A stretch of DNA of 64,000 bases from NCBI GenBank assembly GCA_023213395.1, contig CM041465.1:25427741-25491740 (forward strand). The letters run 5' to 3'. Position numbers and translations under genes: made by a program. Origin of the DNA: Cycas panzhihuaensis (Eukaryota; Cycadophyta). Below the pieces are notes generated by a model. The model was not told the DNA's origin. It was given only the letters and a program-made list of their open reading frames with translations, and ran no database searches. Positions 11,378 to 23,773 of this stretch are shown piece by piece; position 1 is the first letter of the stretch; each line of letters starts with the position of its first letter.

Positions 11378-12890
11378 ATTGTAGGGGTTGGTCTCCACAC
11401 ATCTAAATGTACACAATCCAAAACACCTTTACTAGTGCGACTCCCTACTTTAAACCTAAGTCTATACTACTTTCCAAAAATATAATGTTTTCAAAAAGGT
11501 AAATCTGAAAGCTGTAAGTTATGAACTAACTTACAGTTCATCAGCACCTTAAGTACCCTCTCACTCATGTGCCTAAGTCTCTGATGCCATAACTGAGCTA
11601 GATCTTTTACAATCTTTGATATTGTAGCTGCATAGCTGACATCTATACTTCCCACTAAAATATAAAGGTTTCCTTTCTTTAATACTTTCAGAATAACTAA
11701 GGCACCCTTTGATACCTTTAAGACTTCTTCATGACCTATGTACTTATAACCACCAAAATCTAGTTTACCCAAGGAAATTAGATTCCTTTTTAGATTAGGT
11801 ATATGTCTAACTTTGATTAATGTTGTCACTACACCATCGAATATTTTAATTTTGATGCCCATTGTCTTATAAGAAACTTCATTTCCCATAAGCACATCAC
11901 CACCATCAAGAGGCTGGTATGATAAAACCCAACTTTTGTGTGACCACATGTGGTGTGAAGCACCTGAATCCAATAACCAATCATGATTATAATAGTTAAT
12001 ATTACAAGAAATATGTACCTTGATTCAACTCCACCTGATTAACTTCCTTGGTAGGATCTTCCTTTTTCTAGAACTCCTTCCTTTTGTAGCAATCCTTCTT
12101 GAGGTGATCTATCTTATTATAATGCCAACATCTAAGCTTACTCTTCTTACCTTTTGACTTTGACCTTAATATGTCCCTAAAGCTTTGTCCTCTCTTAATT
12201 GTTCTACCCTTTGCTGTCATAGCTTCTGGTATGGAGGTTTTAAGACTAGACCTCCTCCTCACTTCTTCTATCAGTAAAGCACTTACAACAGAATCATAGT
12301 CTAATTCATCTGTAGTGCTAAAACTAATTGAGGTGATAATATTATCCCAAGATTCCGGTAATTAACATAACAAGGTAACAACCTTATCCTCATCCTCAAT
12401 CGTGACATTAATACTAGCCAATTGACAAATAAGAGTATTGAAAATATTCAAATGATTAGTAATTTTTGTACCGTCCTTTATTCATAATAAGTATAGTTGC
12501 CTCTTCAAGTAGATTCGATTTGTCACTAATTTGGTCATATACAAGCCTTCTAATTGGGTCTATAATCCTACTGCTGTCTACTCCTCTGCGATGTTAAATA
12601 GAACTTTATCTACCAAGCACAATTGTATTATACTAAAAGCCCTTTTGTCTAGAGCATCCCATTCATCATCATCCATCCTTGTGGGTTTCTTCAATTTACC
12701 TTCAAGAGCTTTGTACAAACCTTGTTGTACTAGAACATCATACACTTTCAACTTCCACAACTCGAAGTTATTCTTGCTATTAAATTTCTCTACCTCGAAC
12801 TTTGCATCTACTAGTTTCACCATTTAGTATAGAGAAAGCTCACACTAAAACCTTCACAAACTCACTACAAAAATAAAAGTAGCTATGATA
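11378..12890 (-). pseudogene. copia-2 right part: gag, protease, integrase N-terminus
   Basis: On the minus strand gag starts with ATG at 12823 (MVKLVDAKFEVEKF) and keeps LYKALEGKLKKPTRMDDDEW. Its knuckle near 12110 reads CWHYNKIDHLKKDCY, with the second Cys changed to Tyr; copia-1 lost a different Cys. The protease near 11960 is MDSGASHHM with DSG kept, and a pre-integrase domain follows (LRHMSERVLKVLMNCKL, near 11560). At 11378 the sequence resumes what was cut at 6100 by copia-1. Frameshifts lie between 12068 and 12010 and within gag. Confidence 0.82.
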
Positions 12891-12893
12891 CCA
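12882..12893 (-). promoter_or_regulatory. primer binding site of copia-2
   Basis: The plus strand reads GCTATGATACCA, the complement of TGGTATCATAGC, one base from the initiator-Met tRNA primer site. It lies two bases inside the minus-strand 5' LTR. Confidence 0.8.
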
Positions 12894-12895
12894 CT

Positions 12896-13561
12896 TGTTG
12901 AGAAGACAAGGTCCCAATAACCTGAAACCACCACCAAGATCTAAACTATTTTGTAACTAGTTACAAGAATCAAAATTAAAATTTAACATGCAAATTATTA
13001 AATTAGAGATAATATAATAAAATGAATTAGAAAGTCAAAGCATCACATATACATCCCATATAATATGGTAAAACCCTAGAAATATGCTAGGGAAATATCC
13101 ACACAGGAAAGGTATCAATCTTTATTATCAAAGAATGAAGAAATGTATATAATCTATAGTAGAATGTTGACAGTAACAACAACTAGCCACCCAACTCTTC
13201 ACAGTACATCTAATACATTGAATACCATCAACATAATGAAAAAACACCCTAAATTAGGCTATATGAGATAGTCATATAAGGTACAAATCTTGACCATAGA
13301 ATCTAGAGTAATTTGATCGATCAACCTCGATTTTCTTTACAATTTAGTATACTTTTCAGTGCTAGCTTGTTGGGTTGGGGGTTATTGCCCCCAAACCCCC
13401 TCTTTGTGGGGGGGGGGGGGGAGTTCTAGCTCCTCTCATGCCCCCTTGACTAAGGGGGGCTCCACCCCCTTAGAACCCCCTGAGAAAGTTTAGGGAGGAA
13501 GTCGTACTGCCAACCTATCAAAAGTTTAGCCTCCAAAACATTGTTGTCATATTATCTAACA
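12896..13561 (-). repeat. 5' LTR of copia-2
   Basis: An inverted homologue of the copia-1 LTRs (TGTTGAGAAG... on the plus strand, ending ATCTAACA). It includes a C/G-rich block with a run of 14 G at 13408-13421. The flank at 13562 belongs to copia-3. Confidence 0.82.
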
Positions 13562-15790
13562 TTCCAAGCTTCTTCAGGTAGTTTCCACTTAGGGCTTTGG
13601 TGGAGCACCTATTGAGGAGATAGAAGATGTATGTACTACTTCTGTCCAAAATTCATAACCTAAATTCTTATCTTTTAACATGAACTTAGCCATTTTGATA
13701 ATTATGCAATTCTTTCTTTCTACTACACTATTTTACTATGGAGTGTAGGGATTGGTGGGATGTCTTCTAATTCTATGATGTATATAATATTCTTTAAATT
13801 CATTATAGATAAATTCTCCCCTATTATCTAATCTTAGAAATAATAGCTTATGACCACTTTATTGCTCCATAAAGGTTTTGAAGTCAATAAAGTGTTGAAA
13901 TACATCTAATTTAAATTTAAGGAAGAATATGTATGTCTTCATAGTGTAATCATCAATGAATGTAATAAAGTAGCAAGTTCCTACTAATGAGGGGATATCT
14001 ATTAGACCATATATATCTGTATATACTAGTTGAAGTAGACATGTTATCCTATGACCAAAGTCTAGAAATCTTTCCCTATGTTATTTACCAACTAGACATC
14101 CTTCACATAGAGTTTTATCCACTTCAATATTTGGAAATCCATTTACCATATCCATTATTTTCATTAGGGCCAAACTACTATAGTTGATATGGCCAAATCT
14201 CTTATGCCATAATTCATTATCCACTTTTACTACAGTTCTTAGGGTATAGGTATCTGAAGGAGTAAGAATGAGTTTAAATAGTCTATCTTTGGTCATTTTG
14301 CCTTTTGCTACTATAGCCTTATTTCTTCTTTTGTCCTTGATTATACACTTGTCATTATAAAATATGATCTTGTAATCTTGTCCCATCATCTGCCTTACTG
14401 ATAATAAGTTTTTCTTTAATGATGGAACATACAAGACATCATTAAGATGTCTATACTCTCCTACATCTGTCATGAAGGCTATGTTACATCTACCAATAGA
14501 TTCGTAGGACGTATCATCGTCAAACATTATTGATCCTTTTCTACTTTTATCCAAGGTATAAAATAGGTGTTCCTTGTAAGTCATGTGGGTCGAACAACTC
14601 AAGTTAATATACCAATTGTCATCCTCTTCTTCTTTGGCAGTAAAACTGGATAAGAATAATCTATTATTATCCCTTATTTCTATAGTGGTATGAGTACTCC
14701 CTTTGATGGGTAGTCCATATTTAGAGAAATACTTGTTTTATGAGTGACACTTTGATGACAATAGGAGGAATATAAGGTTTCTCTCCTTCCATAACTTAGA
14801 CATCTACTTCTTGGATGAGATTTATCAATGTGGGAAGGTCTCCCATTTTTCTCATAATGTGGGGGTGGATTTTCCCTTTGTTTGTTGTCATAGTAGTCCT
14901 GATTTGATCTTGAGGCTTGAACATTCCCTTGACAATTGGGGTAATATGAGTGTCCCTCAAATTATTTTTCTTGATTCGGGTACCTTGGAGGATTTACATT
15001 TCATTGATTTCCTCCTTGTCGCCTTTAATGTGGAGCTTGGTACTTAGGTGGATCTTGTCTCAAGTCCTTTCTAAGATTTCTATCCATTCTCTTGGGAGGT
15101 GATTCTTTAGATTTTGAAGTACCTGCTTGAGAGTATGATTGAATCCTAGCATTAGTAGCAAATACATGCTTAAGTGACTTATTAGTATTCTATTTCTCTT
15201 CAACCAATATTAGCAGCATGGCACATAGTTGCTCCACTTTTAGTGTACTTAGATCTTTTAACACCCCTATACTTGTTGCAACCATTTTAAATCTTCTGAT
15301 GGTACCAACACACCTTAATATTCTTTCTACCACTTGTTGTTATGTTAATGTGTCTCTAAGTGACCTCATTTAGTTAACTATATCTTAAACTTTAAGCATG
15401 AAATCGGTTACTGATTCAATAGGTATCATTCACAAATTTTTGAGTTTGCTTCTAATGTTTTGGAGCTTAGAGGAAGAAGCTTCTTTATAGATTAGCTAGA
15501 GTGTATCTCATGCTTTCTTTGATTTGGTTGACTCACTAACTCATGAGAAAATATAATCCTCTAATGCACAAAAAAATAAATGCAAGTGCTTCATTGTCCT
15601 TTTTAGCATTTTCTTTGTATGTTGCCTTTTCAGCATCAATGGCATTTTATCCTAACTCACTATATCCTATTTTTATAATCTCCCACATAACATTAGAAAT
15701 GAGGATGGGTTTTATCCTCTTACTCTAGTTTAGAAAATTATTTCTATCAAATTTAGGAATTATCATATTTCTAAAGCTAGATACCATATT
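13562..15790 (-). pseudogene. copia-3 gag, protease and integrase
   Basis: A different copia family read on the minus strand. Gag starts at 15790 (MVSSFRNMIIPKFDRNNFLN) and runs through AEKATYKENAKKDNEALAF. Its zinc knuckle near 14850 is badly decayed. The protease near 14610 reads WYINLSCSTHMTY, so the active-site DSG has become NLS. A clean pre-integrase stretch covers 14602-14081: LYVPSLKKNLLSVRQM, LWHKRFGHINYSSL and LCEGCLVGK, with the HHCC finger intact. The integrase core is broken but VVERKNC near 13740 keeps the catalytic Glu. The element is cut at 13561 by the copia-2 LTR; RT and RNase H are not present. Confidence 0.78.
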
Positions 15791-18700
15791 TAACTAAGGT
15801 TTTTAAAAAGTGGTAAATAAAGTGAGATTTATAAATGTTTAAGTTTAGAATTTAGCCTAATAAATAATGTCTAAGGTTTAACCTAAAGTTTTCAAAGTGT
15901 CATAGTCCTTAATAAGGCTTATAGGCTCTAAGTTTAAGGGTCTCACAAGGAAACCTTCGGTTGTTATTTTGTCTAGTGGTACCTACCTATAAGTGGAAAA
16001 ATAGAGACCTAATATACTGGTATGTGAGCTCAAGGCTCGATATACCTCAGCACATGGGCTACTACAAAGGTTTTTATACCCCCCTAAGTTTTTGGTCCAC
16101 CTGCGTTGAACTTATGCCTTGTGACAAATCTAGTAGTGAAGTTTATACTAACTAAGGCACTCACCTTCTCTAGGTCTAGCCTTGGTCTCCAAATACTAAT
16201 AAAAGATTAGTTCTTCACCTCAACTTACCACCTAATATACCTTATAGACAATGACTTTCCTCATCCAATATGAGTAGGCCAGTTGGCATGTCCATGGTGG
16301 TAACTTCAGGGGTCCTAATTGTTACCCTTGCAAGGTTGGAAATAATGTGGTTGATTCAAGAGTTATTTTTTTTAGTGTAAGAATATATTTAATTAGAAAT
16401 ATGGTTTTGCTTACCTTTTGCAAGGTTCCTTTTATACCGGAAATTAAAAAAACTTCAAAAAGTAAATCCTTTAATCAAGACGAAATATGAAGATCAAACT
16501 TTTATAAAATGGAAATATGATTCAAACTTTTTTCAAATGAAAAATATGCTATAAACTTTCTTCAAATCATAATAAAGCAAGTAAACAAATTAATAATACT
16601 CTTATTCTTCAAATAAACTAAGGAATATAAGCTAATATGCAAACTAGTTCTTTCAAATTGATATATTTTGTAGAAAAGACAAGAAACTATATGCTCCTTT
16701 TGAATGTAATGTAATAAGAAATCCTTTAATACTTTAAAATGTAACTAAATTTTGAGATAAATAATTAATGAAATTTTGTAACTAAACTTTGTAGCTTTCA
16801 AGTTGATAAAAGAAATAAAGCCTTTGATAAAAATAAGATGTTTTCTTATCTAATATGTAAGACAATATGAATGCCAAATTATTCCTTTATACAGTAAGAA
16901 TAATTATATGAAACTTAAAATTTATAAGTAGAATCTATACTCAAAGTAGTTTAAAATGCCAAAAAACTATATGTACTTGATTGATAATGTAAGAAATGAA
17001 ATAGATTCAATATAGATAGTATACATTTGTTGATTTTGTATCACTTAGGTTACTTGAAGCTCAAGGTGCTGAAAATGATATAAATTTGCTACAAAATAGC
17101 TTAGAATGTATATAGAAACCAATAATGACTCCAAAAATCAATTAGCAATAAATGATAGTTCAAATATAATCATTTGAAATAATGAAATACTCAAAAAATG
17201 TTGTAAAATAAGCATGTCTAGGGATAAACTAGAAGCTTAACTTGATCAACTTTAAAAACCTATAAAATAATGTCAAAATATAATAAAACTAATTCTAAAT
17301 TAAAGTACTCTAAAATACCTTTTTGATGAATCTGACAATTCAAAAATCAGAGTTAAAATGACAAAGTTATTATAGAAAACATAAGCATGCCTCTTTATGG
17401 CTAATAAATAACAACTAAAAAAAGGGGTCATTTTGACTGATTAAAACTTAGTTGAAACAAGCTCAAATTTGACAAGTAATAATACCACACTGTAGTGCTC
17501 TAAAATATGGTCCTAATAAGACCAATTTCACTAAAAACTAATATGCCAAAGATAAGTTATGGTATTAAATGTGATAGGGTCTCTTAAGAGAAAAATATAA
17601 AGAAACCTTTAATCAAATAAATTAGCGCCTTTTAGAAAATAAGGTGCACGGTCATATGGAGCAGATTTGAACCAAAAATAGAACTCTATGAGGGATACAA
17701 ACCTCTAGCCCTCAACAGATACTTGCTAGCTCTCGAAGAAAGATAATGTCTACAAAAATATCTTCAAAAGATGAGAAGAATTTCTCTTAATAAACACAAG
17801 AATGAGGTCACATGCAGAAGATGAACTAGGGGCTAAGGCAAAGGGGGCTAATCCCTTTTTTAAAAATAGATTTGAAATAGAATTGATCACGATTAAATTT
17901 TTTAAAACTTTGATAAACTTTAGAATATAATCAAATTTGCTTTTAATAACCAAAGTATATATAAAATCAAATGTTTTGAATGGCGTCAAAGCCACGCGAC
18001 CTCCATGATAATGCAGAGACTAAAATGATCAAAACATTGAGCAAAAGTTAATCTAGGAGATTCAAAGGTGAGGAATAATGAGGAGTGCACTTAACTATAG
18101 TATCAAATTAAGCTACTAATCACCAAGAACATGCGGAAAGATAATGTAAACATTGCACAAAGTGATAAAGATGCATAGAGGAATGGCCAATCCTAACAAG
18201 GAATAGAGGCCAAAAATATTAACAATAATCACTAAAATTTAATCAAATCTCTTCTACCTTTCTCACAAAAGAGGGATGCCCAATTGTATGGACTTAAATC
18301 ATATAAAATTTTGAAAAAATATTTGTTATAAATGAAAAATGAAGGAAAAAGAATGAAAAAAACCTTGGTATAGAGGTTTAGTCAATTCAAACTTCTCACT
18401 AGATACATGGATCCTAACAAAATTTGAGACATAGCTTGGTATGCCTAGTGGCTCGAAGCTAGTGAAATTTCATAAAGAATGGTCATCTACAGAGTTAGAA
18501 CAAAGCTACGAAGAAAAATAGGTCAAAAATGGACATATGTTGACTCTGGGAGCAATATCTCTTAATATAGGCAACGAAAAATGATGAGATTTTTCCAGCA
18601 ACTAAATGACTCAGTTGTGAACAGAACAAGTAATCATATGCAATGGTTCTAAGTAATGTAGGAGGCACACTAGCTGGTTATAAGTTGGCTATCAATAGTT

Positions 18701-18860
18701 CCAAAAATAAAATAATGGAAAACTAATGTAATATAATGAAATATTAATAAATATTAACGAATTTCTCTATAGTTTAAATACTCTTAACCAAATAATATTA
18801 ATTCATGCCAAATAACTATGGAGAAGTGCCATAAGATTTCTCATGTCCACCGAATGCCCA
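15791..18860 (-). other. AT-rich stretch, probable leader of copia-3
   Basis: About 3.1 kb with no protein homology seen on either strand. Segments at 18350-18640 look like the untranslated leaders of other copia elements here. It is bounded by the copia-3 gag start and a copia primer site at 18861. It is long for a leader and may hide old insertions, especially 15900-16400, which has a different texture. Confidence 0.35.
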
Positions 18861-18871
18861 CTTTGATATCA
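18861..18871 (-). promoter_or_regulatory. degenerate copia primer binding site
   Basis: CTTTGATATCA on the plus strand is the complement of TGATATCAAAG, close to TGGTATCAGAG. It lies six bases from the LTR at 18877. Confidence 0.5.
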
Positions 18872-18876
18872 AATAT

Positions 18877-19223
18877 TGGAAGTGAGATGTAAAGTAGGAA
18901 CGATCACATTAGCAAGTGCATTATTCGAAAATGATAATAATATTTTCAATTGATATGTTGGTAGTGTTAAAAAATATTAGGGAGGTATTCCCACCCTATT
19001 TATAGGTGATTTTGGGGAGGAAGTAAGCATCTTATCCTAACATTTTCTAAATTCAAAAAAATATTAAATAATAATTAAATGCATACCTTAATATGGATAC
19101 ATCAACTCCTTTGGCAATTAGTGACGGCTGCTAAGTGGCCTGAGGTGACCTAGGGAGGCCTAAGGTGGCTTTGAGGGGCCCTAGGCGCACATTAACATAG
19201 GAGCATTAGGTATTATCTTAACA
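18877..19223 (-). repeat. copia LTR, probable 5' LTR of copia-3
   Basis: On the minus strand it begins TGTTAAGATAATACC and ends CATCTCACTTCCA. It has a TATA box (CCTATAAATAGGGTGGG, about 18993-19010) and is followed by a primer site. No partner LTR was found, because copia-3 is cut at 13561. Assigning it to copia-3 is inference from order and strand. Confidence 0.5.
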
Positions 19224-21414
19224 ATATATGACTTCTCATTACATTCCTCTTTGAGTCTACTTTACAGTAGAAAGGACAACAAGTAATTTCATCAATTGAT
19301 TAAAAGGAAATCTCTTCCAAAAATCAAGTTACTCCATAGATTTATGAACAACCTATTGTTGATCTGTATTTTCTCTAATTTAATTTAATTTTTATTATTT
19401 TTCTCTCAATTATTTTTTATAAATTAGGGTACCCAATCCCTGCACTTGAGTTAGTATAATTTTTAGGAAATTTTAATGCTCCATTTGATTGATTAGATCG
19501 ATCATCCTACCTCTATTCACTTTCATCGGCCTACTTGACTTTCGTTGCTTCATTCTCGGTTTGCAGGCCTTTGTTATTTGTAAAGTTTTACAGGTGTCTC
19601 TATCTTGATCTTGCACCTCTGCCCCTAAAATTTTGTGCAAATCTAATCAATATTTGTAGCATTATGAGCGATTAAAATTTTGGTCTACACGCGATCTGAC
19701 GTAGGTTTATGTTTAAAATTTATTTGATTTTTCATGTATATTTTTTATAAAGTTTAAATTAAATTTAATTATTTTTTATAGTATTTAAAATCTAGCCCAT
19801 AGCCCCCTAATTAACCCTAGTAGGTGGTTGCTTTAAACCCTATATGATTGTATTCTAGAGCTTGGATTTAAATTTTATTTTTAATTATTTTGGCTTCTTA
19901 AGGAATAAACTCTATTTTATAATCTTTCAAATCTGCAACCCCCCTTTGACCCTAGTCAGTGGTCCCATTAAGGCCCCATATGACCTCATTTTTTAGATCT
20001 AGGAGTAGATTAAAAAACCCATTAGGGTAAATTTAATAATTTTGAATTTAAAATTTTTTTGTAATATTTAATTTTTTTTAAAGTCTATACCCCCCTCTTT
20101 ACTCAATTTTTTGCCTTAAAGAGGTCTTTGTGTTGTTTTCACTATAGCTTTTGATCTAGGAGTTCATTTTTCAAATGGTTAGATTTGTCGGAAAGGTATT
20201 TTGAAGATCTATATATTAAAAGAGGTTTTAATAAGATTTAGATATATTTTATAGGGTTTTAAAGTTGTTTAAATTAGGGCTTCTACTTGACCATAGTTTG
20301 GCTTATTCTCAACTATTTTAAGTTTTTTTTTTTTTTAATTATAACTTGGTATACTTACGTAATATTGAGTTTCTATTCTATTATTGACAGTTTTTTATCT
20401 GCTTTAGAAGCTTATAACTAAATTTTATAGCTATTTAGCTATAATTTAACCTCTTGAAAAGAAGAAGTCATTTTGGAAATGAATGCTTCAAACTAGTGCA
20501 CTCAAACTCTTTATACCTATGTTCTAAAGTTGATATTTTTTTTTTTAATAATAAACTTAACTTTAGAGCTCATTTAAGGTATAATTTTTTCTCATTTAAG
20601 GTTATCTTGCTTCTTTAAAGCATTTACTTAAAAGTGCATTTAAGGTCAAATAAAGAAACATGTTTCAAGATTTTATTCAAAGCATACTTTGCATTTTGTT
20701 ATAGTTTAAAAATGGCTCATACAAAATCATATTTATTGCTCATCTATTCTTAACTTATTCATATATATAATAAAACAAATAATAGGTTTATTTTACTCTT
20801 TTTTAACCTTTTATTAAAGTTTATCTTTAAAACGTCAATTAAGGTTCTTTATATTGCATTTAAAGTGCATTAAGATTGCATCCTTTGCATGAGATTATTT
20901 AAAAGTATTTCATTTTTTTTTAGAGCTTATTTGAATCATTATGAAAGCTTATTTATTTCATTTGTATATTTTATTCAAAAGGAACATTCATTGATTACAT
21001 TTGAAAAGGGATTATTTAATCTTTATATTTGTTTCAAAAGGGAACATATTTCAAGATTACTTTATTTTATATGTTAAGAAGTAATCTTATTAATTTGCAA
21101 GTTGATTTAAAAAGTAATTATTATATTTCAAATTGTTCATTGCCTTAAGGCTTATATTATATCATTTAAAAAAAGATATTAATCTATATTTGCTTCATTT
21201 AAAAGGGGTGCATTCATTCTTTTTCAATTTGAAAAAGATACATATTCCTATTATTGCTAAGTTATTTTTTATTGATTAAGAAAGAATCTTATTGAAAGTT
21301 CATGTGAAAGGAGATTCATCATATATTTCAAGTTATTTTCTCATTAAAGGTTAAAAGGATTCATATTTGTTCATTAAGACCATCCTTTTAAATTATATAT
21401 TAAAGTCCTTTACA
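19224..21414. other. AT-rich leader-like DNA with diverged tandem units
   Basis: About 2.2 kb without a recognisable coding region. It holds three diverged units of about 145 bases (starting near 19788, 19928 and 20080), each with a C-run core after AATCT/GTCT and a 'tagatctaggag'-like end. It also has repeated CATTTAAGG/AAAG words at 20560-21220. It ends at the copia-4 gag start and may be that element's leader. Confidence 0.35.
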
Positions 21415-22122
21415 ATGGTAATGAACATTAGTAATATAAGTTTTCCAATATTCAATGGATCTGATTATCAGCTTTGGAGTAAAATAATGAAATCATATTT
21501 TTTGGAAAATGATCTTTTAAAATTTGGAAAAGATGGTTACTTAGAAGATGAACTAAATTTTAAAGAAAATATGAGAAAAGATAACGAGACTTTAGCCTTA
21601 ATTTTTTGTGTATTAGATGATGTTATATTATCTAGTGTTAATGAAATGATCACTTCTAAAACTGCAATGGTATACCTTAGAATCAGTTTATAGGGAAGAC
21701 ACTATAAAAGTAGATAAAACTAATTATATTAATGATGTTTTTCATGTGGGATAGATGTCAATATAGGTTAACATTATTGAATGGCTAATGTTGCATGTAC
21801 TGTTGAAGACTCTAATCAAATTGATGATTATATTATTGAATTTAATAATGCTATGTGTACCATTAACTCTAACAAAGTAAAAGATGAAGCCACTCCTACT
21901 CATTCAAATCAAGCCACACCTACTTGGAAACTACTTGAACCACACTTTATTAAAGAAGACTACTTTGCAAAGATAATAATACAGGTTGATGATAATTTCA
22001 AGGATGGTGACAAAGTTAATAGGCATGTATTCAATCTCTCTTTCAAAGTTTTCCTAAAGCATAAATACCATAAATTCAAAGAAAAGTTTAAAAATATATG
22101 TAATGAACATTATGGGGGAGAA
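21415..22122 (+). pseudogene. copia-4 gag
   Basis: Starts MVMNISNISFPIFNGSDYQL at 21415, the N-terminus of a copia gag (target-binding and UBN2-like region), with WSKIMKSYFLENDLLKF following. A stop at 21692 and a disrupted stretch at 21690-21780 precede a second open stretch (MANVACTVEDSNQIDDYIIE, 21781 onward), which resembles the middle of gag. The final part (to YGGEY, 22128) is unrecognised and runs into a polypurine tract. No protease, integrase or RT lies between gag and the LTR. Confidence 0.55.
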
Positions 22123-22438
22123 TATTAGGTTAATATTCATTACCTAACTTTTCATTGGAACCATGTGAGCTACTCCTCACCTTTAGGTAAGATTGTTTTA
22201 TTTGTGTTTCTTATTATTTTATTATATTTTAAATTTAGGTTAAGGCATGCTCTTGCCCACCTCATGAATATATAATCTTTGGGGCTAAAGCCCTTAGTGT
22301 TTATTAACACCACCCAAATGTATAGAAATACTGTTGTTAACTCTTTAATATGGATTGAAATATAAATGTCAATATGGTTTTTAATATGGATTTATTTACA
22401 TTTGCACCTACTTTGCTCTATCGCCATTGCATTCTTCA
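22111..22438 (+). repeat. polypurine tract and 3' LTR of copia-4
   Basis: A purine run (ATGGGGGAGAA, 22112-22122) is followed by TATTAGGTTAATATTC at 22123, which fits a copia LTR start with TG changed to TA. The stretch ends GCATTCTTCA at 22438, where an unrelated copia RT begins. The 5' partner was not found. Confidence 0.45.
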
Positions 22439-23405
22439 GGCTTATATGTGGATGATCTAGTATACACTGGTAATAGTGGTCACTTATCCTAAAGATTCAA
22501 GAAAGATACATACAAAAAATTTGAGATGATAAACTTAGGACCTATCTATTACTTATTAGGCATTGAAGTATGGCAAGATAAAAAGAGGAATTTTTTTCCC
22601 CAAAGAAAATATAGATTGAATATATTTCGCAAGTTTAACATGAGTAGTTGTAAGCCACTTGCAATACCAACAAAGGTTGGGTTGAAATTATCCAAGTTTG
22701 AGGAATCAGAATTAGTTGAACCTACACTTTATAGGTAGTTAATTGGGAGCCTAATTTACTTGACTTTAACTTGACCAGATATCATATATATAATTAGTGT
22801 ACTTTCTATAATTATACATGAGTATAATATAAAATATTGATAATTAGTCAAAATAATTCTTAAGTATCTTAAGGGTACTATTGGATATGGATTACATTAT
22901 AGGTCATCAAGGGACTATAGGTTAATTGGTTATATAGGTTTAAACTGAATAGGTTATATAGATAGCAGGAAATCTACTTTAAGATATGCATTTAATTTGG
23001 GTTATGTAGCAATAGCATGGAGTTCAAAGAAACATGCAATGATATCTCTATCTACTATAGAAGCAGAGTACAAAGTAGTTATAGTAAGAGTATATAAAAT
23101 TATTTAGCTTAAAATATTACTTCAGGATTTATAGGAAGAATAGGTTGGTCCCACTTAGGTGTTTTATGATAATCAAAGCACCATTTAAATAATGAGGAAT
23201 CCATTATTTCATAGCAGGATAAATTACATTGAAACATAATATTACTTCGTTAGAGAGTTGGTACATCAAGGAAAATTAGAATTAGTTGATTACAATACTA
23301 AAGAATAAGTGGTAGATATATACATAAAGATACTTTGTAAAATAAAGTTTATTAAATTTAGAGATAAACTTAGAGTCTCCCCAAATGGGTATTATGAAGG
23401 AGAAA
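22439..23405 (+). pseudogene. copia-5 fragment: RT C-terminus, RNase H, polypurine tract
   Basis: Begins inside RT just before the catalytic motif (LYVDDLVYTGNS, 22441), both Asp kept. It continues with FEMINLGPIYYLLGIEVWQ (22520), the KYRLNIFRKFNM block (22610), YLKGTIGYGLHYRSS (22870), RKSTLRYAFNLG (22966), SLSTIEAEYKVV (23047) and a tail with FHSRINYIE (23210). Many stops are TAG where the family has Gln or Trp. It ends in a purine run (ATGAAGGAGAAA) before an LTR start. Everything 5' of the RT active site is missing, replaced by the copia-4 LTR. Confidence 0.78.
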
Positions 23406-23442
23406 TATTAAAATAATGCCCATATTAGGGCTTATATTGGAG
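23406..23442 (+). repeat. start of copia-5 3' LTR, interrupted
   Basis: TATTAAAATAATGCCC fits a TGTTARAATAATG copia LTR start with one G-to-A change. The gypsy-2 LTR begins 37 bases later, so gypsy-2 probably inserted here. I could not identify the rest of this LTR beyond 29905. Confidence 0.4.
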
Positions 23443-23773
23443 TGTTTCTTCTTAGAAGTTTAACCTTATAGATAAAAATCAACAAAAGTAAAGCCAAATT
23501 AACACAAGTGCACAAATAATAGATCACCAAAAAGAGTACCAAAGTACTTTCTCTTAAAGATAACAATACTCAACAACCATTACAAGTGATATTTGACCCT
23601 TTAAATACATGTGCAAGGGTCTTCTTCCTTATAATTCTATTAGTGGCCCTAGAAACCTTACATCTTATTAGACAGCTTAGCAGTCCATGCACAAATCTTA
23701 ATAAGTATATTAATCCTTAACCTATTGGTAGCTCCCACTTGTTAATGCTAAGAAGAGGTGGAGTTATGTTATA
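23443..23773 (-). repeat. 3' LTR of gypsy-2
   Basis: The plus strand starts TGTTTCTTCTTAGAAG and ends GTTATGTTATA, the terminal CA having become TA. It aligns along its whole length with 29570-29905. Confidence 0.75.

Noticed and set aside
14811-15047. Plus-strand open frame with a CGKVSHFSHN motif resembling a zinc knuckle
   Set aside because: It is the reverse of the copia-3 gag knuckle region; the element's coding strand is minus and the flanking gag and protease agree.
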